A stretch of DNA of 64,000 nt, from the NCBI GenBank assembly GCA_964482235.1, contig CAYZWU010000026.1, positions 1 to 64,000 on the forward strand, read 5' to 3'. The position numbers were made by a program, and so were the translations under genes. Positions 55,015 to 64,000 of the stretch are shown here, in pieces (within the stretch, counting starts at the first letter, position 1; every line of letters starts with the position of its first letter). Origin of the DNA: CAYZWU01 sp964482235 (GTDB lineage Bacteria; Planctomycetota; B15-G4; CAYZWU01). The notes below the pieces were generated by a model. The model was given only the letters and a program-made list of their open reading frames with translations, was not told the origin of the DNA and made no database searches.

Positions 55015-56202
55015 ATGAAAACCAACGGTTCGATAGACAAGGTGGTCGATGCCTTCAAGAGACGTGATTTGAAGCTGGATTACTTTTCCAAGATCATCTC
55101 GCTCAACTCCGTGTCGGGTTGTCCCCACTCGTGCGCCATGTGCATTCTGGGCAACTCGAAGACAACGCCGGTCTCCAAGGATGTTCTGTCGAAGATCGAA
55201 CCTTACTTCGACGACCTGGAGATCCTGGTCATCCAGGGAAACGGCGAACCCCTCCTCGGAGATCTCGAGTATTTCGTCAAGAAGTCCATCAAGCACGATT
55301 TCGTCCTGGACGTCACGACCAGCGGCGTTCTGCTGTCCGAGGAAAAGGCCGATCTCCTCCTGGACAGCAGGCTCTGCATCCGGTTCTCGCTGAATGCGGC
55401 CCGCAAGGAGACCTACCGCAAGATCATGGGCTATGATCTGACCAAGACGAGGAAGAACATCGCCTACGTCATCGAGCAGAGCGTGAAGCGGAACCTGGAC
55501 AACGACTTCTGGCTCAGCTACATCGTGATGGAAGAGAACATCGACGAGATCCCGGACTTCCTGCAGCTGGCCAGCGATCACGGGATCCAGCGGGTTCGGT
55601 TCCTAAGGCTCTGGCCCAACAGGGAGTCCTTCAGGGGCAACAACCTGCCCGCCAGGGATTTCGTCTTCAAGTATTCCGAGCAGCTGAACAAGGGAGTGCG
55701 GAAGCGCTTCTTCGACAGGCTTCCGCAATACAACGAGCTGGCCGCCAAGCTGGGAGTCGAGATCCAGCCCCTCGGACCCATGCAGAGCAACGGAGAGCAG
55801 ATGAACCTCCTCTTCGAGTTCTTCAACAGGGCGACGAACCGGTATCTCGGCGCGAACTTCTTCCCCATGCGGAAGAGAAAAGGCATCTGCGTCTTTCCGT
55901 GGTTCGGCTGCCTCCCCGTCAAGATGAACGGCCTGATGCGGATGTGCTGCATGACCGAACACGATCTCGGCAATGTGAAGGAGACCGATCCGGGCGAGCT
56001 CTGGAACTCGGACAGGATGGTCGAGGTCAGGGAGACGTTCAGGAAAGGCTATTATCCCCGCGTCTGCGGTTACTGCAAGGGCAGAGGGCTGGATGAGTAC
56101 CCGGCCAACTCCGCACTGTCCTATGACAACGTGGGGAAGAAATTCATCGAGGAACGCAAGGCGTTTCCGGAGCAGCCGCGGGAGATCGAGACCGCATCTT
56201 GA
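55015..56202 (+). CDS. Radical SAM protein with SPASM-like C-terminal cluster region
   Basis: A 395-residue cytoplasmic enzyme. The [4Fe-4S] motif CPHSCAMC (about residues 36-43) is followed by a partial TIM barrel. The C-terminal Cys (CVFPWFGC, RMCCM, VCGYCKG) suggest one or two auxiliary clusters of SPASM type. It ends 16 bp before a Cys-type sulfatase, so sulfatase maturation (oxidising Cys to formylglycine) is an attractive role, but the Cys pattern is not that of a canonical anSME. ATG 55015 is used; the nearest GGGAGG is 13 nt upstream, further than usual. Confidence 0.82.
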   Translation: MKTNGSIDKVVDAFKRRDLKLDYFSKIISLNSVSGCPHSCAMCILGNSKTTPVSKDVLSKIEPYFDDLEILVIQGNGEPLLGDLEYFVKKSIKHDFVLDVTTSGVLLSEEKADLLLDSRLCIRFSLNAARKETYRKIMGYDLTKTRKNIAYVIEQSVKRNLDNDFWLSYIVMEENIDEIPDFLQLASDHGIQRVRFLRLWPNRESFRGNNLPARDFVFKYSEQLNKGVRKRFFDRLPQYNELAAKLGVEIQPLGPMQSNGEQMNLLFEFFNRATNRYLGANFFPMRKRKGICVFPWFGCLPVKMNGLMRMCCMTEHDLGNVKETDPGELWNSDRMVEVRETFRKGYYPRVCGYCKGRGLDEYPANSALSYDNVGKKFIEERKAFPEQPREIETAS

Positions 56203-56218
56203 CGCTGAAAGCTGTTAG

Positions 56219-58765
56219 ATGAAACGACGCGATTTTCTGAAGATCGTCTCGGGCAGCGCAGCTCTGGCTCCCTGGGCGGATGCTCTTGCCCTTTCCGCGT
56301 GCGTCGATGACGATCCGGCTCCTGAGCGCAGGCCGAACATCATCTTCTTCTTCATCGATGACATGGGGTGGCAGGATACCTCCGTCCCTTTCCATTCCGA
56401 AAGAACGAAGCTCAACGACCGGTATCGCACGCCGAACATGGAGCGCCTGGCCAAGGAGGGGATGAAGTTCACCCAGGCCTATGCCTGCGCTGTCTGCTCG
56501 CCCTCGCGCATCAGCCTCATGACAGGGATGAATGCGGCCCGCCACATGGTGACCAACTGGACGCTGCGCAAGGGGAAGCAGCCGGACCGGAAGCATCCGC
56601 GCGTTCGCGCCGCCGACTGGAACCTGAACGGCCTCAGTCCGTCGGGAGGCGTGGAGCGAACCGTTTGCGCCGTGACCCTCCCGATGCTTCTTCGCCAGGC
56701 CGGGTATCGCACGATCCACTGCGGCAAGGCGCACTTCGGGGCCGATGGGACGCCGGGCGCCGATCCCTGCAACCTGGGCTTCGACAGGAACGTCGCCGGG
56801 CATGCCGCCGGCGGGCCGGGGAGCTATCACGGCACGCACGATTTCAGCGCCGCCTGGCGGAAGGGGGGCCGGATCTGGGATGTGCCGGGGCTCGAGAAGT
56901 ACCATGGAAAAGAGATCAACCTCACCGAGGCGCTGACCCGCGAGGCCGTGTCGGAGATCGAGCGGTCGCTGGACGAAAACGTTCCCTTCTATCTCTACAT
57001 GTCGCACTATGCGATCCACGCTCCCTGGGAGGAGGACGACCGCTTTCTCCAGCGGTACGTCGATGCCGGTCTCGAGGGGATGCCCGCCGTCTACGCCTCC
57101 ATGATCGAGAGCATGGACAGGTCTCTCGGCGATCTGATGGCCTGCCTCGAAAGGCGCGGCGCCCTTGACGACACGATCGTCATCTTCATGAGCGACAACG
57201 GCCAGCCGAGCCAGGCGCCGCGAAACGAGCCGTTGCGCGGGCACAAGCTGACACCTTACGAAGGAGGCGTCCGGGTGCCGCTCCTGGTGCGGTGGCCCGG
57301 CGTCGTTAAGCCGGCGACGGTGTGCGAAGACCGCTACGTGATCATCGAGGACATCTTTCCCACGATCCTGGAGATGGCCGGCGTGCGCGAGCTCAGGCTG
57401 CGCGGCGGCACGATAGACGGCGTCAGCTTCGTGCCGCTCCTTCGCGAGGAGCCGGGATATCCCGAAAAACGTCCCGTCTTCTGGCACTATCCCAACACCT
57501 ACGATCAGCCGCCTTACAGTGCCGTGCGACAGGGGCGCTGGAAGCTGATCCATCACCATGCGACGCGCAAGCTGGAGCTCTTCGATCTCGAGGCCGATAT
57601 CGGCGAGGAGCACGACCTCTCTCACCTCCGATGCGGCAAGGCTTCGGAACTGGCCGGGATACTCTCGGATTTCCTCCGCGAGACCGGTGCCGGCATGACC
57701 GTCGATCTTTCCACCGGGAAGCCCGTCGAGTATCCGGACCAGGTTATGGTGCGGAATCCCCACGGCATCACGGGCGCCGATGTCCCCGTATCGACGATCG
57801 CGGCGAGCCTGGTTTTCTGCGGCAAGGCGATCTCGGAACCGGACTGGACGCTCTGGGGCGCCGCCCCGATCGAAGGTCCTGACGGAAAGACACACCTTTT
57901 TGCCGCGCGATGGCCGGAGAAGAACGTCGATCCGGCCTGGCGTCGCTCGAGCGAGATCGCCCACTACGTGGCCGAACGGCCGGAGGGGCCGTTCATCTTC
58001 AAGGAGACGGTTCTCGAAGGGACGGGGCGGCGGGGTGAATGGGACGCCTTCGCCCCGAGCAATCCCGAGATCAGGAGATTCGGCGAGACCTACGCGCTGG
58101 TCTACATCGCCAACAGCGACTATCGCCAGCCGCCTCATCCCCTGAACCAGAGCATCGGCATGGTCGTGTCGCGATCTCTCGACGGGCCGTGGCGCAAGGT
58201 GGGGGAGAACGGGCAGATTCTCGATGCCAGCGCCGAACCGTCGCACTGGACGCACGGCAGGCAGGTGGTCAACCCGGCGCTCATCCGGCACAACGGGAAG
58301 TACCTGCTCTACTTCAAGTCGCGCTTCGGGAAGGGAACGGGGTACGGCATCGCCGCGAGCGACAGGCTCGAGGGCCCCTACGTGATGCAGGAGAGGCCTG
58401 TGACGACGGAGGGTGTCTTCATCGAGGACGCGACCGTTTTCTCCTGGCAGGGCAGGATCTGCCTCCTGACAACGGACAACCACGGCAAGGTGACCGGCAT
58501 CCGGGGCGGCGGAGCCCTCTGGTATTCCGATGACGGCCTGCGGTTCGATCCCGCGGAAACCGAGCTCGGCTACGATCGGCTGCCACGCTACCTGCCCCTC
58601 TACCGCAAGTCCCGTGTGAAGAGGATCTACGGCGGCGATCCGAAGCTCGAGAGGCCGAAGATCCTGATGCGCTCGGGCGAGCCGGCATACCTCTACGCCC
58701 CCTCGGGCTGGAACGTGACCGGAGGGCAGCGCACCGAGACGTACGTGTTCAGGATCGATCGATAG
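56219..58765 (+). CDS. Tat-exported sulfatase lipoprotein fused to a GH43-like five-bladed propeller
   Basis: An 848-residue protein. The twin-arginine signal RRDFLK (residues 3-8) is followed by a lipobox LSAC (Cys28). The sulfatase domain (about 38-500) starts PNIIFFFIDDMGWQD and has the active-site motif CSPSR (Cys93), needing conversion to formylglycine, and IFMSDNGQP later. Residues about 510-848 look like a glycosidase-type propeller (DWTLWGAAPIEGPDGKTHLF, NPALIRHNGKYLLYF, EDATVFSWQGRICLL). Such pairing suggests attack on sulfated glycans at the membrane. It follows a SPASM radical SAM gene by 16 bp. Confidence 0.88.
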   Translation: MKRRDFLKIVSGSAALAPWADALALSACVDDDPAPERRPNIIFFFIDDMGWQDTSVPFHSERTKLNDRYRTPNMERLAKEGMKFTQAYACAVCSPSRISLMTGMNAARHMVTNWTLRKGKQPDRKHPRVRAADWNLNGLSPSGGVERTVCAVTLPMLLRQAGYRTIHCGKAHFGADGTPGADPCNLGFDRNVAGHAAGGPGSYHGTHDFSAAWRKGGRIWDVPGLEKYHGKEINLTEALTREAVSEIERSLDENVPFYLYMSHYAIHAPWEEDDRFLQRYVDAGLEGMPAVYASMIESMDRSLGDLMACLERRGALDDTIVIFMSDNGQPSQAPRNEPLRGHKLTPYEGGVRVPLLVRWPGVVKPATVCEDRYVIIEDIFPTILEMAGVRELRLRGGTIDGVSFVPLLREEPGYPEKRPVFWHYPNTYDQPPYSAVRQGRWKLIHHHATRKLELFDLEADIGEEHDLSHLRCGKASELAGILSDFLRETGAGMTVDLSTGKPVEYPDQVMVRNPHGITGADVPVSTIAASLVFCGKAISEPDWTLWGAAPIEGPDGKTHLFAARWPEKNVDPAWRRSSEIAHYVAERPEGPFIFKETVLEGTGRRGEWDAFAPSNPEIRRFGETYALVYIANSDYRQPPHPLNQSIGMVVSRSLDGPWRKVGENGQILDASAEPSHWTHGRQVVNPALIRHNGKYLLYFKSRFGKGTGYGIAASDRLEGPYVMQERPVTTEGVFIEDATVFSWQGRICLLTTDNHGKVTGIRGGGALWYSDDGLRFDPAETELGYDRLPRYLPLYRKSRVKRIYGGDPKLERPKILMRSGEPAYLYAPSGWNVTGGQRTETYVFRIDR

Positions 58766-58802
58766 AGATGCGTCATTTTTCCCCTGCACTCAGAGGTGGC
58801 TC

Positions 58803-61055
58803 ATGAAATGCCTCAACCTGGTTTTAGGTGTGATTCTCCTCGCCTCTCCCGGCCTCTTCCCGGCGACGCTGAAGGAGATGTACGATGGCGCTCCGGCAGG
58901 ATCCGGGTATGACAGGCATGTCCGGCTGGAGACCGGCGTCATCTACCGGGGCGGGCTCTTCATCGGCAAGACGCTGAACCTCATCAACGGCCAGTTCGAA
59001 GGCGATGATGGGAAAGACGTGTGGATCGAGGGCAGGGGGGCGATCCTCGATCTCGAGGGAGGGGAGATCTGCATCTCCTACTGCAACAGCAAGCTCGACA
59101 TCGAGGACTGCGTCATCATCAACGGGAACATCCGATACCGGGGCATCGACGACTATTTTCTGACCGCTCTGCCCACGGGATCCGTCAGGCACGTCACCTT
59201 CTACGAGCCGCACGATTATGCTGTGCGGATCTACGGCTGCAGCCAGAACATCGTCGTCGAGCGTAACATCTTCGTCGATACCCAGGACACGGGTCCTGAT
59301 TACATCTATGCCACAGGTTATTCCAGCGCCTATCTGCCCACGGGCCACAGTGTTTCTTTTTCCGGGATGATGTTCCCCTATCCCTCGATCAAGGAGAACT
59401 GGTCGTATTTTTCCGATCCTGCGGCGAACAGCGATCCGATGAGGCACTTCAGCCTTCTCTGCGAGTACGGCTGAACCGATCCTGCCATATGGCATGGAGC
59501 CCAGGGGGCTCCCTACTACAACATCGTCGGCATCGATCCGGAACTGAGCGATCCGGAGAACGGATTGTATTACCTGAAGCCCGGCTCTCCGGCTGCAGGC
59601 TATGGATGCCAGACCTTCTCCAAGAACGGGAAGGGCGGGGCGAGAAACGAGGGAAGCACACCTTCCTGCGAATCCTCTCCGAGGAGCGGAACCGAGAGGC
59701 GGGACGAGATCGAGGTCTCGGGCCCGATAACGGTGGATACAGTCTGGTCAGCCGACACGGTGAAGGTGATCGGCGACGTCACGGTGGTCGACGGCGTGAC
59801 CCTGACGATCGAGCCGGGTGTTCTCGTGGAGTTCCAGGATTTCTACAGACTCTCCATTCTTGGCCGGTTGATCGCCGTCGGAACACCTGCCGACAGGATC
59901 GTCTTCACCACCGACGAACCTCATCTGTTCGTCGTGGACCGGTCGCTGACCGGATGCTGGAACGGGATCCGGTTCCTCGACACGCTGGAGACGAACGGCG
60001 AGTCGCGCCTCGAGCAGTGCATCATCGAGTACGGCAAGGCGATTGGAGGCGGCTCGGGTCTCTATCCCTACGGCGGCGGCGCGATCTCGATCTACAACTT
60101 TTCCAGGCTGGTCGTCGCCAGCTGCATCGTGCGCAGCAACGTGGCCGATTACGGGGGGGGCTTCTTCCTTTATCAGAACGCCTGTCCCCGGATCATCGGC
60201 AACCTGATCGTAGACAATCATGCCCTCGAAAACGCCAGCGTCGCCTACTGCGGCTACTCCTATCCGAGCTTCGTGAACAACACGATGGTGAACAACACGA
60301 TTCACAACAGCCAGAATCCCTACATCGAGTCAGGCGCCGTCGTGAGCATGATGGGAAAGCCCCTCTTCCTGAACAACATCGTGTATGGCAACGATCCCGA
60401 GTTCGTCTACTCCCACGTCCAGCTCTGGGAGAACAAGGAGTATTACACCCGCTGCAACGACATCGAGGGCTATGCCGATGGGGGGCTCAACATCGATGCC
60501 GATCCCCTTTTCCTCTCCTTTCCCGGACCGCCTGTCGACTATCGCCTGCGCTCCCGATCACCCTGCATCAACCGCGGCGATAACGACGGGGCCTGGCTTG
60601 TCGATCTCGACGGCAATCCGCGTCCGACCATGGGGGCTGTCGAGATGGGAGCCTACGAGTTCACGGAAGTCCATCTCCTGGAAAGCGATCTCTTCTCCGT
60701 TCCCGCATCGGGGGGCACGATCCACTTCACCCTGGACGGCGGGGCCCAGTCGGCCGGACGTGGCTACTACATGCTCGGCAGCACGAGCGGGACCGTTCCG
60801 GGAACGCCTCTTCCCGGATCGGCGGCCCGGGTGCCTCTCAACGTGGATCCCTTAACGAACCGGATCATCGGATTCTACGGCACACCGTTTTTCGAGGATT
60901 TTACCGGTATGCTGGATCAATCCGGTACGGCCGCAGCCACGATGAACATGCCTCCCCAGCCCGGGGCTGCCGGCATGACCATGTCCTTTGTCTCCCTGCT
61001 GATTCAACCGATCGATCTGGTCTCGAATCCCCTGTCTATCGCCATCGTTCCCTGA
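58803..61055 (+). CDS. Exported beta-helix protein gene interrupted by an in-frame TGA (selenocysteine candidate or nonsense)
   Basis: One continuous frame of 751 codons, interrupted only by TGA at 59472-59474 (codon 224). Upstream: signal peptide (CLNLVLGVILLASPGLFPA) and beta-helix coils. Downstream, in the same frame and without any nearby ATG, the protein continues TDPAIWHGAQGAPYYNIVG, then more coils and a C-terminal domain (YYMLGSTSGTVPGT) typical of exported planctomycete-type proteins. So the two halves are one gene. The TGA sits in CEYG-TGA-TDPA. A perfect 7-bp hairpin with a loop starting 29 nt after it (59496-59512) fits a SECIS, yet no conserved Cys is known there. A TGG-to-TGA mutation or assembly error is equally possible. 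Confidence 0.7.
59496..59512 (+). promoter_or_regulatory. Hairpin downstream of the in-frame TGA at 59472
   Basis: GGAGCCC-AGG-GGCUCC with pairing extended to 7 bp; the three-base loop AGG has G at position 2. Distance and stem match the bamE and bamF elements, but GC-rich coding DNA makes hairpins common. Confidence 0.4.
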
Positions 61056-61104
61056 TTGCTTGTCTCGATGATATAGGTATTCCTGATGACAGGGGAACAA
61101 AAAT

Positions 61105-61131
61105 GAGAGACAGGTGATGCACCTGTCTCTC
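61105..61131 (-). terminator. Rho-independent terminator of the 61192-63456 gene
   Basis: Perfect 12-bp inverted repeat GAGAGACAGGTG/CACCTGTCTCTC with a 3-nt loop. On the minus strand it is followed by ATTTTTG, so it terminates the minus-strand gene; the plus-strand gene may use it too. Confidence 0.8.
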
Positions 61132-61191
61132 GTCAAGCGGTCCTGTATTCTCTGTTATGCGGATCGAAGGGGCGCCTTGCACCCCTCGGCG

Positions 61192-63456
61192 TCACTTCAC
61201 GGTGACCGTCACCTTGTCGAAGTGCTTTCCTTCCGGCTTGTTGTTCAGCCTGTCCACACCGAAGTAGAAGATGTAGTCGCCCGGCGTCATCCAGGAGGTA
61301 TCCACGATGACCAGGTTGTCGACGGGGAACAGGTCCCCATCGTGGCGCCGGTGAATGCCTTCCTGCCACGTGTTGTCAGGCATCTTCGAGAACCAGCCGT
61401 TCGGCGTGTCGGCCGTGATCCACCAGTCCCGCGGTCCGGGGACGAGCGGCGAAGGATCGAGGGAGAGCCTCACTCGCAGCTTGTCGCCCTGATCCATGGT
61501 AAGGTGCCGGTCATGCCCGTTGGCCTTCAGATCGCACACTTCAGGCTCCACTGGGGGGAGGATCGGTGTGAGATCGAATTCGATGTAGAGCCAGCGGTTG
61601 ACGGCAGGAACGTCGGGGTGGGAGAACGATTCCACCCATGTCCGTGTCACGCAGCCGGGCTGGTTTGTCCACCAGGCATACTCATCCATGTCGAGCACCA
61701 CGTCGGTCTCCACGGGGAGCGGGAACCGGGCGACAACGCTACGCTGATCCTCCATGTTGCGAAGGTCGAGCGTGAAGTCGGAATAGTGGATCGTGTAATG
61801 CGGTCCGGGAGGCTGAGGCGGCGGCTCCGGAGCATGGCCCGTCCGGGAGAAGTGCTGGAGGTCGTCAAGAGCCTTGTTCAGACCGGGCTGGCTGTCGGCG
61901 TAGCGGGCGCTCCAGGGATGGACCTCTCGCCAGAGCGATCGGTGTTCGGTGAACCATCCCGAATGGACCCAGGCTCCGCTGTCAACTGGGAATCCGACGA
62001 TGCTGGAGTCGGGGGTCGAGGCATAGCCGTGCCAGAGATCGCCGCTCTTCTTGTAAGCGGTGCGGCCGGCATGGCTGCTCATGGTCGCCCACCGACCTTT
62101 CACGCCGGGAACCTGAACCCAGAACTGGGTGCCGTAGGGCTGGATCGGCCGGGCGGGAATGTCGAGGGCGCGGAGCAGGGCCGTCGCGAGCCTTCCATGC
62201 TCGATGCAGATGCCGCGCTGCTGCTCGATCATCTCGGAAGGCTTGTAGAGCCAGTCGGCGAAGTTGTGCCCGAAGCTCCATCCCTCTCCTGAGATGGTCT
62301 GCCAGGCTCCCGACGTCACATCGGTGTAGCCTTCCGAGCCGTAGACGCCATCCCACTCGATGTGGCGCGCGATCCAGAGGTAGACAGCGTGGCTCACGGC
62401 CAGGGTGTTCTTCCGGTCGGCCGGATCGACGGAGTCGAGGATCCCGGCCGCCGTCTGCTGCACCAGTGGGTGGTCACAGTCGATAAAGGGGTGCGGTTTC
62501 AGATAAGGATCGGTCTCGGGTGGATAGTGATCCGGTGCGATCAGCGCCAGGGGATCCACCTTGACGGGCGGCACATCGCCGTGCCAGGCCAGGCGGCCGC
62601 ACTTGATGCGCAGCTCGTTCTCCGCGAGCCTGGGCCCGGGCCGGAGCACGAAGTCCCTTCGAGCGGGCTTGTCGGGATCGACGGCCACGTTGCCGGCGGC
62701 ATCGCTCCGAAAATCATTCTTCTTCGCGATGAGCACGTAGCGCGGCGATTCCACCGGGAGGCCGTCGATGCGGTAACGCCCATCCTTGTCCGTGATCGCC
62801 TCGAGCGTCGTGCCGACGACCTTCACGCGGGCTCCTTCCACGGGAGCGACGCCGTTCACCACCGTTCCTTCCACGCTTCCGAGCGGCGTCCGGCCGAAGA
62901 AGAGGTCATCGAACCAGGCGCGGCCCTCTCCCTTCGACTTGAGGTTGATCTCCGCGGAAACGGCATCGGGAGGGGCGCGGAACTTCTTCTCGTGGGGGAT
63001 GTCGAAAAGCCAGTCGATCGTGCCGTGATGTTCCAGCAGATGCTCCTTGACCAGGTGCTTGCCGGCAGCATCGAGGAACAGGACCTCGAGGGTGCAGAAG
63101 GCGTCGGCTTTCACCCGGCGGAGCTTCACGTACCCGGAAAAGGTGTAGAGCTCGCCGGCCTTGACGGGAACGGTCTGCCGCCACATGGCAGGGCCGTCGG
63201 ATCTGTTCAGGATCGCGACGCTGCGCGAGCCGGAGTTGGAGACCTGGTGATCCCAGATGAAGTTGACGTTGGCAGACGGTCCGGAATGGGTTGTCCAGTG
63301 CTTCGGCTGCGATCCTCCCTTCTCGAATCCGGAGTTCTTCAGGACATTGGAATGCCCCGAATCACCGTTCAGATGCTCCAGACCGAGCAGCTCTGTTGAA
63401 GGAAGGGACAGAAACAGCATCAGAACGAATGCCGCGGTGATGAAAGGCCTTTTCAT
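61192..63456 (-). CDS. Exported transglutaminase-like protein with altered triad
   Basis: A 754-residue protein with a signal peptide (PFITAAFVLMLFLSLP). An N-terminal carbohydrate-binding-like domain (about 35-190, NVLKNSGFEKGG near its start) precedes a carboxypeptidase-regulatory-like Ig domain (about 195-270, GSVEGTVVNGVAPVEGARVKV). The transglutaminase-like core (about 360-500) keeps the Cys (EQQRGICIEHGRLATALL), but the HAW motif reads QFW and the Asp position reads SS. The enzyme may be inactive or use other residues. ATG 63456 is preferred, with AGGAG 7 nt upstream; an earlier in-frame ATG at 63471 lies within that site. Confidence 0.75.
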   Translation of the reverse strand: MKRPFITAAFVLMLFLSLPSTELLGLEHLNGDSGHSNVLKNSGFEKGGSQPKHWTTHSGPSANVNFIWDHQVSNSGSRSVAILNRSDGPAMWRQTVPVKAGELYTFSGYVKLRRVKADAFCTLEVLFLDAAGKHLVKEHLLEHHGTIDWLFDIPHEKKFRAPPDAVSAEINLKSKGEGRAWFDDLFFGRTPLGSVEGTVVNGVAPVEGARVKVVGTTLEAITDKDGRYRIDGLPVESPRYVLIAKKNDFRSDAAGNVAVDPDKPARRDFVLRPGPRLAENELRIKCGRLAWHGDVPPVKVDPLALIAPDHYPPETDPYLKPHPFIDCDHPLVQQTAAGILDSVDPADRKNTLAVSHAVYLWIARHIEWDGVYGSEGYTDVTSGAWQTISGEGWSFGHNFADWLYKPSEMIEQQRGICIEHGRLATALLRALDIPARPIQPYGTQFWVQVPGVKGRWATMSSHAGRTAYKKSGDLWHGYASTPDSSIVGFPVDSGAWVHSGWFTEHRSLWREVHPWSARYADSQPGLNKALDDLQHFSRTGHAPEPPPQPPGPHYTIHYSDFTLDLRNMEDQRSVVARFPLPVETDVVLDMDEYAWWTNQPGCVTRTWVESFSHPDVPAVNRWLYIEFDLTPILPPVEPEVCDLKANGHDRHLTMDQGDKLRVRLSLDPSPLVPGPRDWWITADTPNGWFSKMPDNTWQEGIHRRHDGDLFPVDNLVIVDTSWMTPGDYIFYFGVDRLNNKPEGKHFDKVTVTVK

Positions 63457-63602
63457 TTCAAATCTCCTCATTCGGTTTCACGGATTGACATCCTCTATCA
63501 ACCGCGACGCCGGGGCGATGTTTCGCCCTTTTCGGAAAAAGAAACCGATTGGCGAACGGGAATCTTGACAGGGGGCGGGCCGCGCAGCGGGGAATTGAAT
63601 CG

Positions 63603-63629
63603 TTGCAGCCGACGACTCGCCGGTATAAT
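63603..63629 (+). promoter_or_regulatory. Possible promoter of the window-end lipoprotein gene
   Basis: A perfect -10 TATAAT (63624-63629) lies about 105 bp before the ATG. The best -35, TTGCAG, has only a 15-bp spacer. Confidence 0.35.
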
Positions 63630-63734
63630 GGGCCGACTTCGAGTTCAACGCGGGAGATCTTCTCGATTCCCTGTTCTCCAGCCGGGGGCAACGGGAAGGC
63701 TTCGCTCGGTTTTTCTTCTGTTCGGGAGATCGGC

Positions 63735-64000
63735 ATGTTCCAACCAACCTCAATCAAGACTTCTTCCTGCTTGTTTCTCGTCATGGCGTCTCTTCTGACC
63801 TTCGGCTGTGCTACACAGAAGGAGGATGCAGCGGGCGGCGTTTCCCTGAAGACTCCCCGGATCGCCATCGATCTGCCCGAGGAATACAACACCCCCGACG
63901 GCATGGCCCTCGATGCAACGGGCGATATCATCCTGTCGTGCCCGAATTTCAACAACGACAGCCATCCGGCCAGGATCCTGAGGATCGACCGGAACGATCG
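63735..64000 (+). CDS. Lipoprotein, NHL/SMP-30-like start (partial, cut by window end)
   Basis: The first 88 codons of a longer gene. The lipobox LTFGC ends a short hydrophobic signal, so the mature protein is a lipoprotein. The next segment (YNTPDGMALDATGDIILSCP) resembles a propeller blade of the SMP-30/NHL type. GGGAG lies 7 nt before the ATG. The 3' end is outside the window. Confidence 0.7.
   Translation, partial: MFQPTSIKTSSCLFLVMASLLTFGCATQKEDAAGGVSLKTPRIAIDLPEEYNTPDGMALDATGDIILSCPNFNNDSHPARILRIDRND

Noticed and set aside
54597..55058. Minus-strand 153-residue ORF
   Set aside because: No family features, poor start context, overlaps the real start region of the radical SAM gene.
41342..59474. 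A genome-wide alternative code reading TGA as Trp or Gly to explain the three in-frame TGAs
   Set aside because: TGA clearly serves as stop in this window, for example in the ATGA overlaps bamB/bamC, bamF/bamG and bamH/bamI.
59489..60583. Plus-strand 364-residue ORF in another frame
   Set aside because: Arg-rich shadow of the beta-helix frame, with no coherent motifs.
1..64000. CRISPR arrays, insertion sequences, integrases, rRNA genes
   Set aside because: No regularly spaced repeat array, transposase or integrase motif, or rRNA sequence was seen on reading both strands.

Overview
The window reads as chromosome of a Gram-negative, strictly anaerobic heterotroph of moderately high GC that is neither a typical proteobacterium nor a firmicute. 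The evidence is many large exported proteins with signal peptides, a pair of gingipain-like C25 peptidases, several right-handed beta-helix proteins, an ECF sigma factor overlapping a Ser/Thr kinase with TPRs, a Tat-exported sulfatase lipoprotein, and an oxygen-sensitive tungsten/selenium electron-transfer operon. This mix is common in Planctomycetota and in uncultured FCB or candidate-phylum lineages. The phylum cannot be fixed from the sequence alone. I saw no rRNA, tRNA, CRISPR array, transposase or integrase.

Layout. 0-6 kb: B12-type radical SAM protein with a STAS tail, RRM protein, DEAD-box helicase and a degenerate gluzincin. 6-10 kb: exported cyclophilin, a beta-helix protein, a duplicated leader and a frameshifted exported protein. 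10-16.4 kb: two divergent C25 peptidase-like giants. 16.4-22 kb: beta-propeller/golvesin protein, cysteine-synthase-like enzyme and transglutaminase. 22-28 kb: ECF sigma/kinase pair, papain-like exported peptidase and GspC-like PDZ protein. 28-37.4 kb: PHP phosphoesterase, rhamnosidase-like enzyme, carboxypeptidase-regulatory-like protein and a second beta-helix protein.

37.6-48.4 kb (minus strand): eight contiguous, mostly overlapping genes matching bamB-C-D-E-F-G-H-I in order, size and domain content. These encode the ATP-independent class II benzoyl-CoA reductase complex: BamB W-cofactor subunit, BamC ferredoxin, BamD HdrD-like, BamE HdrA-like, BamF MvhD-like, BamG/H/I NuoE/F/G-like. Both bamE and bamF contain an in-frame TGA at a conserved cysteine position, each followed by a hairpin whose loop starts 28 nt after the TGA. 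I read these as selenocysteine codons, so each gene is one CDS rather than two fragments.

48.6-64 kb: TMEM175-like channel, a molybdopterin oxidoreductase, SMP-30-like protein, a cluster of small unknown proteins, SPASM radical SAM protein, sulfatase fused to a glycosidase-like propeller, a beta-helix gene interrupted by a third in-frame TGA that also has a hairpin at the same distance, a transglutaminase-like protein lacking part of its triad, and the start of a lipoprotein cut by the window end.

The bam operon would give central anaerobic aromatic ring reduction coupled to Hdr/Nuo-type electron transfer. The exported peptidases, sulfatase, rhamnosidase-like and transglutaminase-like proteins point to breakdown or remodelling of sulfated polysaccharides and proteins outside the cytoplasm. 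The most interesting unresolved items are the third in-frame TGA and the presence of a complete bam operon in this genomic background.
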